Positions 48,371-61,362 of a stretch of DNA of 64,000 bases are shown here, one piece after another (position 1 is the stretch's first letter; each line of letters starts with the position of its first letter). The stretch lies in NCBI GenBank assembly GCA_037178975.1, contig JASJZH010000006.1, positions 7,502,001 to 7,566,000 on the forward strand. The letters run 5' to 3'. Both the position numbers and the translations under genes were made by a program. This stretch comes from Oscheius tipulae (Eukaryota; Nematoda; Chromadorea; Rhabditida; Rhabditidae). The notes beneath the pieces were generated by a model. That model was not told the origin of the DNA. It saw nothing but the letters and a program-made list of their open reading frames with translations, and searched no databases.

Positions 48371-50513
48371 AACCAACTTTTTTAATGAACTTGCTCGTCC
48401 CGGCATGGATTGTGTCCACTTCTGTTGTTTACTCTCGAGAGCCTGTCCGCCTGGAGCAGTTTCTCCTCCCCCGCATATGGTTTTGCAGCGTAGGCGCACT
48501 CTTGATCTTGCTGTTTGACGTCCCAGTAGCAGCAAATGCATTCATAGTTGGTTTTTCACAGCAGAAAAGAGTTTTCCGGTCGCATAAGTAACGCTCTCTC
48601 ACACGCCTGACTGAGCCTGGCTGGAAGCATCTTGGAGATGCCAGCAAGCTGTCAGACAACCAAATCCTCAAGGGTAGTCTATCCTTGACTGCTATGTATC
48701 CTAATCATGCGTCGGCAGTCCCTAATCTGGTCGGATCTCGAGAACATAACTCGATATCGCGCAGAGGAGACCACCGAGAGACAATAGTCGCCATTTCCAA
48801 AGTGTCTTTCCGCTGTTCCATTTCGACAACTAGTATAGTTTCTTGTGCAGATTGATTCATTTTTGACATATCCTTCATCCTAATTGAATCCAAGCCTGTT
48901 AAAGTCTTTCTACTCACGCTTTCCTTTAGGCATCGAAAACTTAAACAGTTTTGTATATCTCTCTTATGTCTACGATTTGTTTTCTTACGCAATGCACACA
49001 TTGTCTGGATTCGACCAAAAGACATTTGCCTTATATGTTTGCTATTCGTTGCTTAAAATTGAACTTTTGGAATGAGCCCACTAGTCTGCAAACAAGTCTA
49101 TAAAAACAGACATAGTCAGCCAGAAAAGTTCTAAAAGAATGTCATGAATTTTGGAGGTCTTGTTTCCAAAACCAGTTTGAAAAGAACTAAGTTATTCACA
49201 AATGTGTCTAAAACACTTTTGCTCGTGTCATCGCTAATTGCCTGAACATCGCCCTGGAATGCTTGATAATCGCGTGTTAGATGTCGCATTTGTCCATGGG
49301 GAATCAGTCAAGGCTTAGAGAGAGCGGTCATTTGTCCTACTCCCCTCGGCTACGCTTTTATGGCTTCTGGTGTATGTGCTCTTTGCCTATTCTACTACTT
49401 TTGATGAATTCTTTGACCTTCGCCTCTCCCTTTTCGCATAGAAACATGCAATCTCGGTGTCAGGTTGTTTCACGATTTGGCAAAGGTCGTCCTGATTCGG
49501 CGACAATCTAGATCGCCCACTTTTCTGCACTTACTCCCTACTGTGAAACCAAGCATTGTACCACGACGAGTCTAATTTTTCTCTCCTTTTCATGAATATC
49601 CGAGTTAATTTTGAAGACTGCGCGCAGCCGTTTTATGAATTTAAACGAGTAGAACAAGTAAACTGTTAGCTAACACTGTCCAGCGGACTTTTTTCGTATC
49701 AAGAAAAGCCTTGATTCCGTTGGCAAACATGCCAGATCCTTGACCAATGGCTTGATTTCTGTCGATTGCACTCGAAATGCTTCTCGCTGGAACTGGTTCC
49801 AGTTAATTTTTGATAAAACATTGGATGAAAAAGTAATTGACCACGCCTACTCTTCAGTGCAATTTTTTGCAACTTCTCACCTCCTTATGATCGATGTATT
49901 ATTTTCCCCAGGACAGGAAGGCTAGAAAAAGCTTGATTGATAGAGCGCACCGTGTGGATCCGCGGCTATTTGTCCTCAAGGTTCGGCGAGTTTTCGTCGC
50001 CGATCAGTCACAAAAGGCGCGCAATTCCGGGATAAAGAACTGGAGGATTTGCGCCCCCTCTAGGCCGGCTCTCGGACCACTGCAATCTTTCTGCTGTTTG
50101 TCCTGTAAAATAAGCTCTTTGACCACTCTGTCCGATATACTGCTCGTTCATCCGAGAGCATCTCCTCGCGGACTCACTTGTTTGCGAGTCAGCATTTTCA
50201 AGCCGATTACCTTCTCTCAATAGTCATGCCTTTTACCGCAATCATCGTCCCGATACTTTCCGTCCAAGCTGCCGGAAGCCCCACATTGGCGGGCCCTCCT
50301 TCAGTCAGCATCAATTGGCTACGGAGCTGCTATAACACTCCTTAGCTGTACTAAAAACCAACTGAGCTTCTAATACCTGCTCATGAGGCGGCCCCTTCTT
50401 CTAATATTAGTGCCCCCTTCTTATGTACTCTCACTCCTCAAAATGCCTCTAATTGCCAGTTGTTGAGGCGCTGGCCAGCAACAATTTGCTCTTTAGAAGT
50501 CAATTCTAGGGTC
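48371..50513. other. Intergenic, no gene recognised
   Basis: About 2.1 kb of moderately AT-rich sequence with short open frames on both strands that lack motifs and consistent splice sites. Its right end holds the promoter of the GPI-anchored protein gene. Confidence 0.4.
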
Positions 50514-53164
50514 ATGTTTTTTCTCTTTCTGTTTCTTCCATTGCTGGTAGTCGTAGAAGCAACCGGTCAGATACGATGTCACTCTTGTTTGTCCCACTGC
50601 AAAACCATTCACGGAGGAAAAGTGAGACGAGTCTTTTTCCACTGTCATAAAGTGACCATATTTAGGTCGATCCGGTAGCATGCGACTGTCAGTCTGAAAA
50701 GGAGAACATGTGCTTGGGAAACGCATGCTTCGCCAAGGTTGAGATCTTTTCTGACGAGAACACGGCTATCATCCAGGTAAGCGACAAGTCAAAGTTGAGT
50801 GTACAACTGAGTAATGCCTTTCTGCGTAAATTTAACTGACAGTCATATTTGGAATATTTATGGAACCGTTTTGTTGAATATTCTCCGGTATTGTATCTGT
50901 ATCCAAAGGGATGCTTCGTCTCTTATGGACTCGCAGTAGTAGAACTAGCTATGAAACAAGGCTAAAAACTGCATTTTCCGAAGCAAGAAAAAGGTATACC
51001 TCACATTGTCCCCGCTTTGTTCCCTTGTTGAGCTCATGTTTCGTGTAGAGCCCAGCTTCCAAACAAGTTCCGACCTTATCAGAAAGAGCTGAAAATGTTA
51101 AGAGAAAATTGAGACAGTTACTTACGAATACCACTTTTTACTACCTCTTTGAGCATTCATAGGGTAAGCTGCTTTTGGCATTACGGGCTGACTGAATTTT
51201 TGAGCATTAACCAGAGAACTGCAGAGCTAACTCTGGCTCTCTGGGCAGCTTCCTTCACGCAGAGTCTGCCCTCATATTTGTGATTGAGAGAGGTCGCGTC
51301 CTTGTGTAAAAAGTAGCCGTCTTCGTTTTATGTGACCTGTGGAACTGTGAGAGAGATTAGCTGATGAGCGGACTGTGATCTTGACTCTTTTCCCGAGGTT
51401 CCTACATCCGTTGCATGCAAGTTTACATGATCCTTAATTGTTCCCGTTGAAGCTAAGGAAATAGCATCTTTCTAAATATGGGCCAAATCTAAGAGTCTCC
51501 TTTTGGCTGTGAATCAAGACCTCCTTTTTCCTTTTTGACTGAGCCTTGGTCGCCAAAATCATACTTTCTCGATCTGGCTTTCTGGACTTTTCAATGGTAG
51601 TCGGTTCCATTCTAGAAATTCCTCCTCCCGGGAAAAGATTAGGACAAATGATAGAACTTTGGAACAGCAGAAATATTTAAAAAAAAAAAAGTCGAAGAAA
51701 AACAGGCTCCTTGCTGGGAAGTAAGGACAGCAGCTCGCGACTGGTTTCGCCCCTGGTTAGTCATAAAGTCAGTCGGGGGCGTAGAGATAATGCCACGAAT
51801 GTTAGACGATCATTCGCCTCCCAAACCCTATTCGTTTGTAGTTTTCCAAAAAACGATTGTTAGAATCCGTGTGAAACTACTTCTATATAAGAGGCAAATT
51901 GCAGAAAGGATGTATTTCTGATGTTCCCGGAGGACTGACCGGTTGCCAGTACGCGAGTAACGCAGAGTCTCTGCACTGTTTCTGTGCCGGCGACAAATGC
52001 AACACAAGAACCCAGGTTCACTCTCTTCACTCCACTTTTTTAACTGTTACTTGCAGTTGAACAACTATATGACCAATCGTCTTCCTACAGTCGAGTGTTG
52101 TGGCTGTTCCGAAAGAAATGGAGAACATTGTCCTGACAATAAGTGCTTGAAGAAGTGTCGTGGAAACTATTGCGTGGTCGATTTTGACGGTGTTGAACAG
52201 GTAAGAAAGTTACTTTACTTCCTGAACAAAGATATTTAGGGTTGTGGTTTGGGTTTCCCTCGACTGCAATCTTTTCTCCGAATGAATAACTATTTGGACT
52301 ACCAAGGCTCACCCGTCTGTGCACGGTTTGCGACTTTGACGCAAAGCCCAAATAGAAAACTCATTCAGTTATGAGGCCACGTCTGCTACGGTGATGAATG
52401 GATGCACGTGCACTCAGCCTTCCGGAGTATGCAACGAACTGAACAAGACCAGGGAATATCAAGTTGGTCATTTTTGGAAGACGCCACCTACCGAGAGTTT
52501 ACAGATGAAGAAGGTGATTGAACGTAAAACGGACAATCTCAACTACTGCTACAGCTTGACTCATTCATCGAACAAGCCCTTCGGCCAAGAAGTATTCCAG
52601 AAGTGAGATCATTTCCTTCTGCAGCGAGCCCTAAATCGGATCTTAGGTCAACGACTTGTGAGGGCCATTACTGCTTTATCTCGCTGACGACGTCAGAGAT
52701 TATCCTCGAAAGCGCCGACTTTCAGCACAACTACGAAGATCACGATGAGTTCATAGGTAAGACTAGATCAAAGTATGAGCTACTGGCGGGATGTGTAAAG
52801 GTTGACGATGACAAGGTATTGCCACTTAACAACCAATCTAAAAATGCTCTCAGAAAGTTCGAGTGGGATGTACAACGGAATACTCTACCAATTCCTCCGA
52901 TCCATTGACTAAACATTGCATCTGCGATAGTCATCTGTGCAATTTCCACCACTTATTGTCTGGGGAAGACAAACGTCCCAGAGCTACTCTTACCCAACAG
53001 GTTTGAATCGAAATAGCAACGAGACTCTGTTTTAGAAGGAAAGCGAGAGGAGCCAAAATATGGTCCCTTCGGGCGTCAAAGCTACTGGCAACACAATTAC
53101 AGCGAAATCGTCCACTATTCCTGCTTATCTTGCAACACTTTTCTCACTCTATGCTCTCGTTTAA
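50514..53164 (+). CDS. GPI-anchored protein with three tandem Ly6/ET-like cysteine modules
   Basis: Early exons are clear (50514-50621, 50666-50776, 51905-52015, 52057-52200, 52240-52314, 52376-52513); later ones span about 52625-53164, with one junction near 52513-52640 unresolved. It starts with a signal peptide (MFFLFLFLPLLVVVEATG). It then has three cysteine-rich modules that each close with a C-x-C...CN signature: CFCAGDKCNTRT, CTCTQPSGVCNEL and CICDSHLCNFHH. Each module also opens with C-x-x-C or paired cysteines. The closing signature is that of Ly6/uPAR or nematode ET-module domains, which are extracellular, disulfide-rich and often bind ligands. The C-terminus (TITAKSSTIPAYLATLFSLY then ALV, stop) is a short polar stretch plus hydrophobic tail, a GPI-anchor signal. 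Intron 50777-51904 is over 1.1 kb. Confidence 0.7.
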
Positions 53165-56100
53165 CAGCCTAGCCATAATGTATAAGTTTATGTCGTTCAC
53201 TCTTGTGAATCTTCCACATATTACAGTACGGGTTCAGATGTAGCAACCAGATAGTAAAGATTATCATTTTGTCTATTTATGGACTCGTTAGCATTTGGGG
53301 GAGGGTGGCGGATGGCGCGTCAAATTGTATGTTCCGCCTGAGGATCCTTCTCCCTTTCTCTCTGGCTATCTCACCCTCAAAAAATCCGAGTTGGAGCTTC
53401 TTCAAAAGCTTGTTGTTCTCGATCTTTGAATGCGGAAGATTCTATTAATCAGACAGACGTCTGCGCGTCACCGAAAACTTATAGCACATAGACTTAGACT
53501 TATGAATATAAGTTTTTCTAATGCTGTCCCTAGTCTAGTCAGATCTCTTTTTATGGTTCATCCGGTGTAAACATTTCTTCAATTTGAGCCTTACTCATCG
53601 CTAAGCAGACGTAATTCCCCTTCATTACAAGTTCATTCTAAGCTGTTCCCACATTTTTGAGAGGTTCCTACTGCAGCGTTTTCTCACAAGGAAGTGTGTT
53701 TTGTGGTCAAAGCTATGCAGACAATGTTTCAAACCCCAAATTTACTGATTTTCATAGCTGTCGGGCCATTTTCAATGCAAGGTTCGCCAGAATATGGCGT
53801 TTATTTTGCCAAGAAATGAGCCTTAATTTTCTGATCTTCCAGTATTGCAACTTTAAGAGATCTTAATTTACGGGGAGATCCTTATGCCTGCTCAAGTATG
53901 CTAAGACCTCAAACACTACGCCTAGTCACTATGGTATAGTTCTCACCCGCTTCCTGGTCAGATTTTTTTTTGCAGACTGACGTAGCAGCCATATTAATAC
54001 ATTATTCACAAAGAGCACATTTTATGTCATTCTGTTAGTTTGCCATAAATTAAAAATGGACTTATGAATAGGTTTTGGTCTAACAGGCTGCAGAATTAGT
54101 CATGAGCTTCTTGCAACGTTACTACTCATCGATATTTTGTTAAGTTCCGGTCTGGGCTTTTTTGAGCCAATCTTTCGATTCCGTCGATCTCGTGATTTTA
54201 GAGACAAATGATTTTACAGCGGCGCCAAAGTCACGATGCGGTTGTAGCATTTTGGCTTATTTACGATTTATTACCCACCTTCCCCCCTCGACTCATGTTC
54301 CCCCTACGTTTTACAGCCCTTTTTTCGCGAGATCTGGTGTTGAAATCGTTTTCGACCCCTTGGGGAAAGGAGAGCCATAACTTGCCAATTACCGAGCTGG
54401 CTAGCAATTGAGTTGGCACACTCGGAGTCCCCTTCAGTTAGTATCCTGTAATTGTTTTGTACTACGAGCCACAGTCATTAAGCTCTCATTCAACTTTATA
54501 CGACCAGAGATGGAGGTTTTTCTGCTAAAGCATATTCGAAACAGTTTGAAATCTGTCCTTCTCGGGCTCACTTGGTTACCTTGAATCATTTAAGACTCCC
54601 TTTTGGGCATAGCCCAAGTCAAAAACCACAGCTCGTGGGAGTATCTCCCAACATCATAAAAAGAATTTACTCTCAGCTACATATAAATAAAAGTTTTAAA
54701 CTCTTTGCTCCAAGTTTTCATTTTCAACTTTCAGTCCTAATTTACCGTATTTCTCTAAATATCACTCATTTTGAAATTTCCCCACTTGTACTCTAGTTTT
54801 AATGAATTTTTGATGCTCAGGCTAGAGAAAGAATGCTCTCTTTCAACCTGGATGATCTCAGCATTTGAATAAGGGAAGAATTGAAAATGAGGTCGAAGTA
54901 TCACGTTTTAAGAAGTCTCCGCAGTAGTATATTTTATTTTCTGATGTTGATATCAAGATAGTCATCCTAACTGCAGTTTTTTCAGTAGTCATCACGTAAA
55001 AAATTGGGAGCAGGAGCAGATATTACTGATCCGGCGCGTGCATGTAGAAAACACCCAAACTCGGTTTTTTTTTTAACTATGACTGACACAATGTTCCTGG
55101 TCTCCCCTTCCAGTCTAAACAATTAACGTCCTGGTTTTAAACACTGGAATTAAAGGCTGATCTTTGTTTCAAAATAGAACTGAGGAACAATTTGTAGGTT
55201 GGTAAGGCTAACATGGTCTAATGCTGTGAATAATTTCAACAAGGATATCCCTTTGACAGCGACCAGTAACCATTGTTTTCGCGAGGCAGCATCCAGGAAT
55301 TAATGACCCAGAACATTTACATTTTGGGTGGAATCGAATCAGGAAAAGATCTTTGTCTCAAATTCTGAACCTGAATTTGGCTTTTTTTAAACAAATTAAC
55401 CAGTTCGGGTCATATTTTTTTTGTCACTTTCATAACAAGATCAGTTCCTCCCTGACATCCTCACTCTTTTTGCAGTTCAAATGTGTTCGACGATTCACCG
55501 CGTTCCATGACAGTATTGTGCTGTCATTTTAGATCTGTTATGCCTGTTCTCTTTATTTTACGCCAACAGTCTTTTAATCTGTCCAAAGCCGATCCGCACT
55601 CATTGTTTCATGAAGCAGAATATGGCAATCTTTCAAAACAACGCTTACAACTAAGGGGCTCTTCTTTCTCTTCCCAAAGTTTGTAGCAAGATTGCATCCA
55701 GGAAGTTCTCCTGCCAACTATTCAGTTATAGCCTACCGCTAGTCTTTGTCTGATCTTACTCCATTGTTTGCTCAAGTCATCCAACCCAATCTCCAAGTTC
55801 CTCGCGTTCCCACAACCGATATCTACTAAAAATACACGGTCTATGTACAAATTCTTCCTTGCTTCAATGTGTGTCTTCAGGTCCTTTGATTCTGAGAACT
55901 ATGAATCAAAATGAATTGGAAAGCCTCATTATTTATTCCTTCCCCTTATGGCGGCCTAAAACTTCGTGCGTTCTAATTAAGTATCTTCCTCCTTGGATCA
56001 ACGTTTGTAGTGAGACCATTATTAAAAGCTTCCTGGTTCTCCGTCCCATTTTTAAAGTTGGCTCATTGGTAGGAAGTAAGGGTCAGTGGCGTTAAAACGT

Positions 56101-59100
56101 CCCTGCTGCACTTTTTCATCACATGCTTCCGCTTTTCGAACACACAACGCCTCTCCACCGGATTCATTGCTTATTAACATAATCTCAGCCTGCTCCGCGT
56201 GCGAACAGCGCAAAAATCGCAACTTGGCTGCTCCTAAAGAAGGAGGAGAAGTTAAAGCACTTGAAATAATCGCCTACCTCGTGGGAGGTCCCGTCACTAA
56301 AGTAATTAAGCGCTGACCTCCGGGCTAGGCTTTCCGTTTTGGGTGCTAATTCCCAGTGCAACTTCTTCCTTCTCGTTAAGTGCCCTCCTTTAGAAAGTTT
56401 AAAATTGATCAGATGGCCGAAAAACAAATTCGTCCTGTTTATTTGATCACGTACGCCTGCTTACTACGAACGGGCTCAAAATATTAGAACGCTCCTCCTT
56501 CAATTACTTCCCATTTCTTATTTTCACCACTTCCAGAGAGACTTTTTCGAGGCTCACAATAGGTTTTTAATGAAACTTGTTGGAAGCATGTTTGAGGCTT
56601 ACCAAAGTAGCTTTCCACACTAATTATCGCCCTCTCTCTCTTCCTGGATGCAATTGCCGACAGGAGATGGTGTGAGAAGAAAGCAGGTGCTTTGGCTCTT
56701 CCATCCCCAAACTCAATTACACAATCAAAACCAACTTCCCATTCGAGGATCCGAGGGAAGTCCATCTCTCAATTTCGTGTCCATTGTGCTCTCTGCTTTC
56801 TGTTTATGTGGTGCCCGCGTTCCAACACCCTATTTTGATGTTATTCTCAATATCATAATCGGTTTAAAATTATGACCTAAGGGCACCATAAGACGTAGAA
56901 AAAAGTTATGATTAAAAGAAGGTGACATTTTGTGCTAAAGAGTTCAATGCATTGAGCCTTATCCTGTTCCTGCACTAGTTTGAGTCACTTTAGAAGCAGT
57001 TATTCATAGAGCTGAGTAGCCGGAATCTATCACTGAGGTGCAGCTGGATTCTTTGGGTTAGATTCTTTAGTCTTTGAATATCTTAACAATTCCAGTTTCT
57101 GAGCTATAGCAGGTAGTCTTTGTACACCCACAAGCTTAAACTACTGCTAAGGAACAACTCTGGCTTCTTTTCTGTCTTTTTTTGAGAGTAAACTTGCAAG
57201 TTATTTTCGTTTTTTGAAGTTAGTTAAAAAGAATTCTGAGATACTCTTATCTCCTACTGGGGCCTACTAAAACGGTACGGGGGAACCGACTCAGTCTTGA
57301 AAACTTACTTGCCTTACTACCCTCTCTCGATTTTCACTGTTTTACTGAGAACACGCGATTGACAAATTACTCTCTTTTTTACGTATTTTGACCGACAACA
57401 GCTTGTTTCCTTCCTTTTTGAACCGCAGACTCCTTTCGTTGTTAATCTCATGAATCATAGAACCACCGTCAAATAACAATAGTTTATCTTTCATCAGAGT
57501 TCGTTTCTGAATGGCCTAATCACAGGCTCTTTTTGATTTAGTGTGATACCTACGGCAGATCCTCTTTCCATTTTCTCCGACTCCCATGGACACGTCTTGG
57601 CGCAGATTCTCCCTCGCAATTGACAATCATATTATTACGGAAGGGGAGCATTATCACTTGACGCCTCGAAGATCAAGCCAATTTGGCTAGAGCCTATAAT
57701 TGTGCTATACGTTTTCATTGTTCTAGAACGCTCATCATGTGACTCTAGTACAGTAGTCGAGGCAGCTGTAAATGTCTAAGAAAGGGAACCTGTACCTCCA
57801 ATCATTTTGTTCGCATTCGTGATCTTATAGCACCTGTCTCCAGAATAACGCATATGTTGCAAGGCGGTACTTTTACCTGAACAGTCGTTCAGTCACTCTC
57901 TCTGCAAACAACTAGCATGTATTAGGTTTCAAGGAGGAAGAGCCTTAACAAATGCGTCTTCCTTGTCTTTTTCTCATTTAGTCATTTCTGACAACCTGAA
58001 AACAGTTTTGTTTGTAACACAGTAGTGTGAACTCGTATCGCCTGGTGTCTCCACCATGAATCACAGTAGTCAATCTGGGGGAAAGGTCTACTTCCGTGGG
58101 CCAGACATGGTTTTCCCCTCTCTGGAACTAAGAAAACCTTCAATTTTCTATAGATCTCATTCATCACTTGGCTCATCAGAGACACTCTAAACCGGCCAGG
58201 AGAGCATTCCCACGGGCTCACATTTCTTCTGTGGAGAATACGCACCCGTTCCTCTAATCTTTGAGAAATCAAAAAGCTAAACAATTTAAATGTCGCATTG
58301 TACCCAGTTTGTCTTTAAATTCCCGGCTGATCTTAAAAGTACAAAACATCCGTGAATGTACTTCTCTACATTTCTTCGGCAGTTGATAACAGAGGTTTTG
58401 TTCTCGGCCATTTGTTCTTCCAGCTGCTAGCGATTCATACTCTCTGATCCTAGACGTCTGATTCTACTATCATCGTCATCTGTCCTATGCGCAGAGTTAC
58501 TTAACAATGCAAAGCTTCGCCCAATTAACAATTCTATTTCTGCACTTTGATTTTAGACTTTTAACTCTTGTGTGGGGGTTAATAACTTCAGTCGGACCCC
58601 TTCTTAGAATTCTCTCTTTTGACTTTGGAGTGTGTGTGTTTTGGCCTCATATCCGATTCCAACAACAGTTTTTGTTTTTTCCCATATCTCCTCCCTCCTT
58701 CTCCAGCAAAACTTAAGCAGAATGCAAACGTGCTTCTTCCTTAACGTCACAGGGAGAGAAGTAGACTGGAATAAGTAGTGCTTCTGATGAGGGCAACATT
58801 CTACCACGATTCGCAATAGTCTTTGATTATTGGCAGTTGGCATAAGAGAGTGACTAAAGTAGTCTCTCTTCATCATCTCGTGTCTCTTTCACCTTTCTCA
58901 TAGCGTATTCTGACCACTTGTCACGAAAATTTCGAGATAATATCAGTGACGTCGTCTGCCTCCTTAGGATTGAAATGTTTTTTGTGCAGGCACAGATGGG
59001 CAGAGATATCGCTTCATAATCCAATATTTTCTGGCTTTTCCATAAACTTGTTTGCTTCGAAAAGTGATAGATGAACTACTGGAAAGATGTCAGAGTGTTA

Positions 59101-59349
59101 ACGCTCTTTGCAAACAACAAGCCCTTTTCTTGTTTAAAGACATCAACTGTCAGTCAAATTGCTTCTGGCTAAATTACTCGGATTGCAATAACAGGGGGCC
59201 CCCCTCTTTTCACGGTTATAAGGAGGATCGCCCGTAAACACAGACAAGCATCTGGCAATCGTGTCCTTTTGTTCCTCATTGCCCCCAAAGGCCATAAAAT
59301 GTCAGCTTTACTCTCTTCTCGTATCTCCTTTCTAGTTTTTCAGTTTCAG
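53165..59349. other. 6.2-kb gene-poor region upstream of the amine receptor
   Basis: The largest stretch without a recognisable gene. Many short open frames occur, none longer than about 100 codons, with no motifs, leaders or consistent splice sites, and no transposon was recognised. No tRNA-like B box with a matching stem was found by eye. It may hold untranslated exons and control elements of the downstream receptor gene. Confidence 0.45.
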
Positions 59350-61012
59350 ATGAATGAAGCAAATTCATCTTGTCCAGAAGGCTCAATAACAGTTGCATGT
59401 CTCACCTTAGGTCAAGCAGTCGTCACTATTTCCAGTTGCTTAACAGTTATGTTGGTAAGCTGTCTCTTTGCATTAAATTGGCAAGTTTTTTTGCAGATAA
59501 TTGTACTTGGAAATCTTCTTGTGGTGGTCACAGTACACGGTGACCGAAAACTAAGAGCACAACGACAGAACTGGCTAATAGTCTCACTAGCCCTAGCCGA
59601 CCTCCTTGTCGGTCTGCTGGTCATGCCTCTTACATTAATTTACGAGGTTATTGGAGAGTGGAAGCTAGGTGAGAATAGCCTAAAGTTGGCTTAAAGAATA
59701 CAAATTCAGGTATGATTCTTTGTGAAATGTGGCTAGCGCTCGACGTTCTGTTTGTCACAGCTTCCATACTCCATATCTGCGCCATTTCATTGGATCGGTA
59801 CTTTTCCGTAACTTCACCTCTGACATATCCTGCAAAGAGGACACCAAAAAGGATGTTCATCTATATAGGTAGGTTCAAAAATCACCGCGCTTCTATTTGT
59901 TTTGCCTAATTTGGCTGAAAAAGCTGGCGAAAATGGCTTGTTTGCATTCTTGGTATCGTGTTATTTGCAGGCGTTTCATGGATAGTCTCCCTTCTTATTT
60001 GTCTACCTCCAATTTTCGGATGGAGACCGGACAGGGAACCTGGGCAATGCACTCTGAGCACGGATATAGGTATCAGTGCCTCAAAATAGAGATAGTATTG
60101 TTTTCAGGCTATGTCCTGTATTCCTCCCTCGGCTCCTTCTACATCCCGGTCATTATTTTAATTATTGTGTACGCGAAGATCTATTCGATCACAATACGGC
60201 ATTCGCGCCAGAGGAGGAAGGAAAATGACAGGAAGGACAATACGTTGAATCAGCTGACGAAGAAGTGTGGTTGGTCATCCACAATTATGCCTTCTATACT
60301 TGTCTTTCCGCTTTAGAAAAGCCTCTTGTGGAGCTGGAATTAATGGAAGACAATTCTGACCCAAATGACGACAACGGTAATGGCGAACAGAAGGTAACTA
60401 GTCTCGTGATCTCCTGAAAACAACAAAACTTGCAGGAGGCAGTTACGAGTTGGCAAGTTGGTCGTAAGATCTCGGAAGACGATTCTTCTGGAAAGAAGAA
60501 GGTCTCCTTTTCCAATTATAGCAGCCCAACAGCGGTATTCCTCTTGAGTGTCTGCAGACACGAAACCTTCATTTTCAGGTTAATTTGGAACAGAATGGCA
60601 GGTCTGCATCGCCGAGGAGTGACAGTGACAAAATTGCCGAGAAACGTAGGCGGAAGCTTAAGGCGAAAGAACGCCAAGCTACACTCCTTCTCGGAATCAT
60701 CCTGTCTGCCTTCATTTTGAGCTGGCTTCCGTTTTTTGTGAGTCCAGACCCTGTTGCCAAGATAATCAAGTTAAGATAATGTACGTAATTGGTGCCTTCG
60801 GATACGAGCCGCCGGCCGTCGTCTTCAAGTTCTTCTTCTGGCTGGGATACTGTAGGTTTTCCTAATTGACCAAAACAAATACCATTTTAGGCAACAGCGG
60901 TATCAATCCGGTCATCTACACAGTTTTCAATCGGGAATTCAAACGTGGTCTCTGCCGTCAGCTTCGCAAATTCGAACGTTATTTGACGCCCTTCAGTGAT
61001 ATTTACAAATAG
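59350..61012 (+). CDS. Biogenic amine G protein-coupled receptor
   Basis: Ten exons (59350-59454, 59497-59668, 59710-59868, 59971-60069, 60108-60269, 60317-60393, 60436-60534, 60579-60737, 60776-60851, 60891-61012) give 409 residues. Seven membrane segments are visible. Amine-receptor hallmarks: GNLLVVV in TM1; [12 protein letters not shown] in TM2; the ligand-anchoring Asp in [15 protein letters not shown] and then DRY in TM3; serines in [13 protein letters not shown] in TM5; SWLPFF in TM6; [13 protein letters not shown] in TM7. The short N-terminus has an N-glycosylation site (NSS). The third cytoplasmic loop is about 130 residues, acidic and Ser-rich, ending in a basic [11 protein letters not shown] segment. 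The pattern [20 protein letters not shown] with GYVLYSS fits octopamine/tyramine, dopamine D2 or 5-HT1-like Gi/o receptors; which amine cannot be decided. Confidence 0.92.
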
Positions 61013-61362
61013 TCGTCTGTCATATGTCAATTGCCTTTGATTTTCTGCCTTTGACTTTCGTACCGGTTCAATTTTTTGCAACAATGAATATGATATCATG
61101 ACTTTTTGTTTGGAATGGTACACAACAACAGCTAACGAAGGGACCCATCCTTGAAACAGCATTATGGCTAAATCAATTGTCCATCCAAACGGAACGTCAG
61201 GAATTCTCACGACAGAAAAAAGTTCCTTTTCCCATCCTAGAGGGGTTTTCGACCAGTTTCTGACATTTTACTACCATCGTGGGCGAGGTTTAGAATAACT
61301 TTCATTACAATTTTATGGCTCTATTTGTCTTTGAGTATCACAAGTTTGTCACAGTATTGGCG
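61013..61362. other. Convergent 3' region
   Basis: About 350 nt between the stop of the plus-strand receptor and the stop of the minus-strand scaffold gene; shared 3' untranslated sequence, nothing else seen. Confidence 0.5.
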
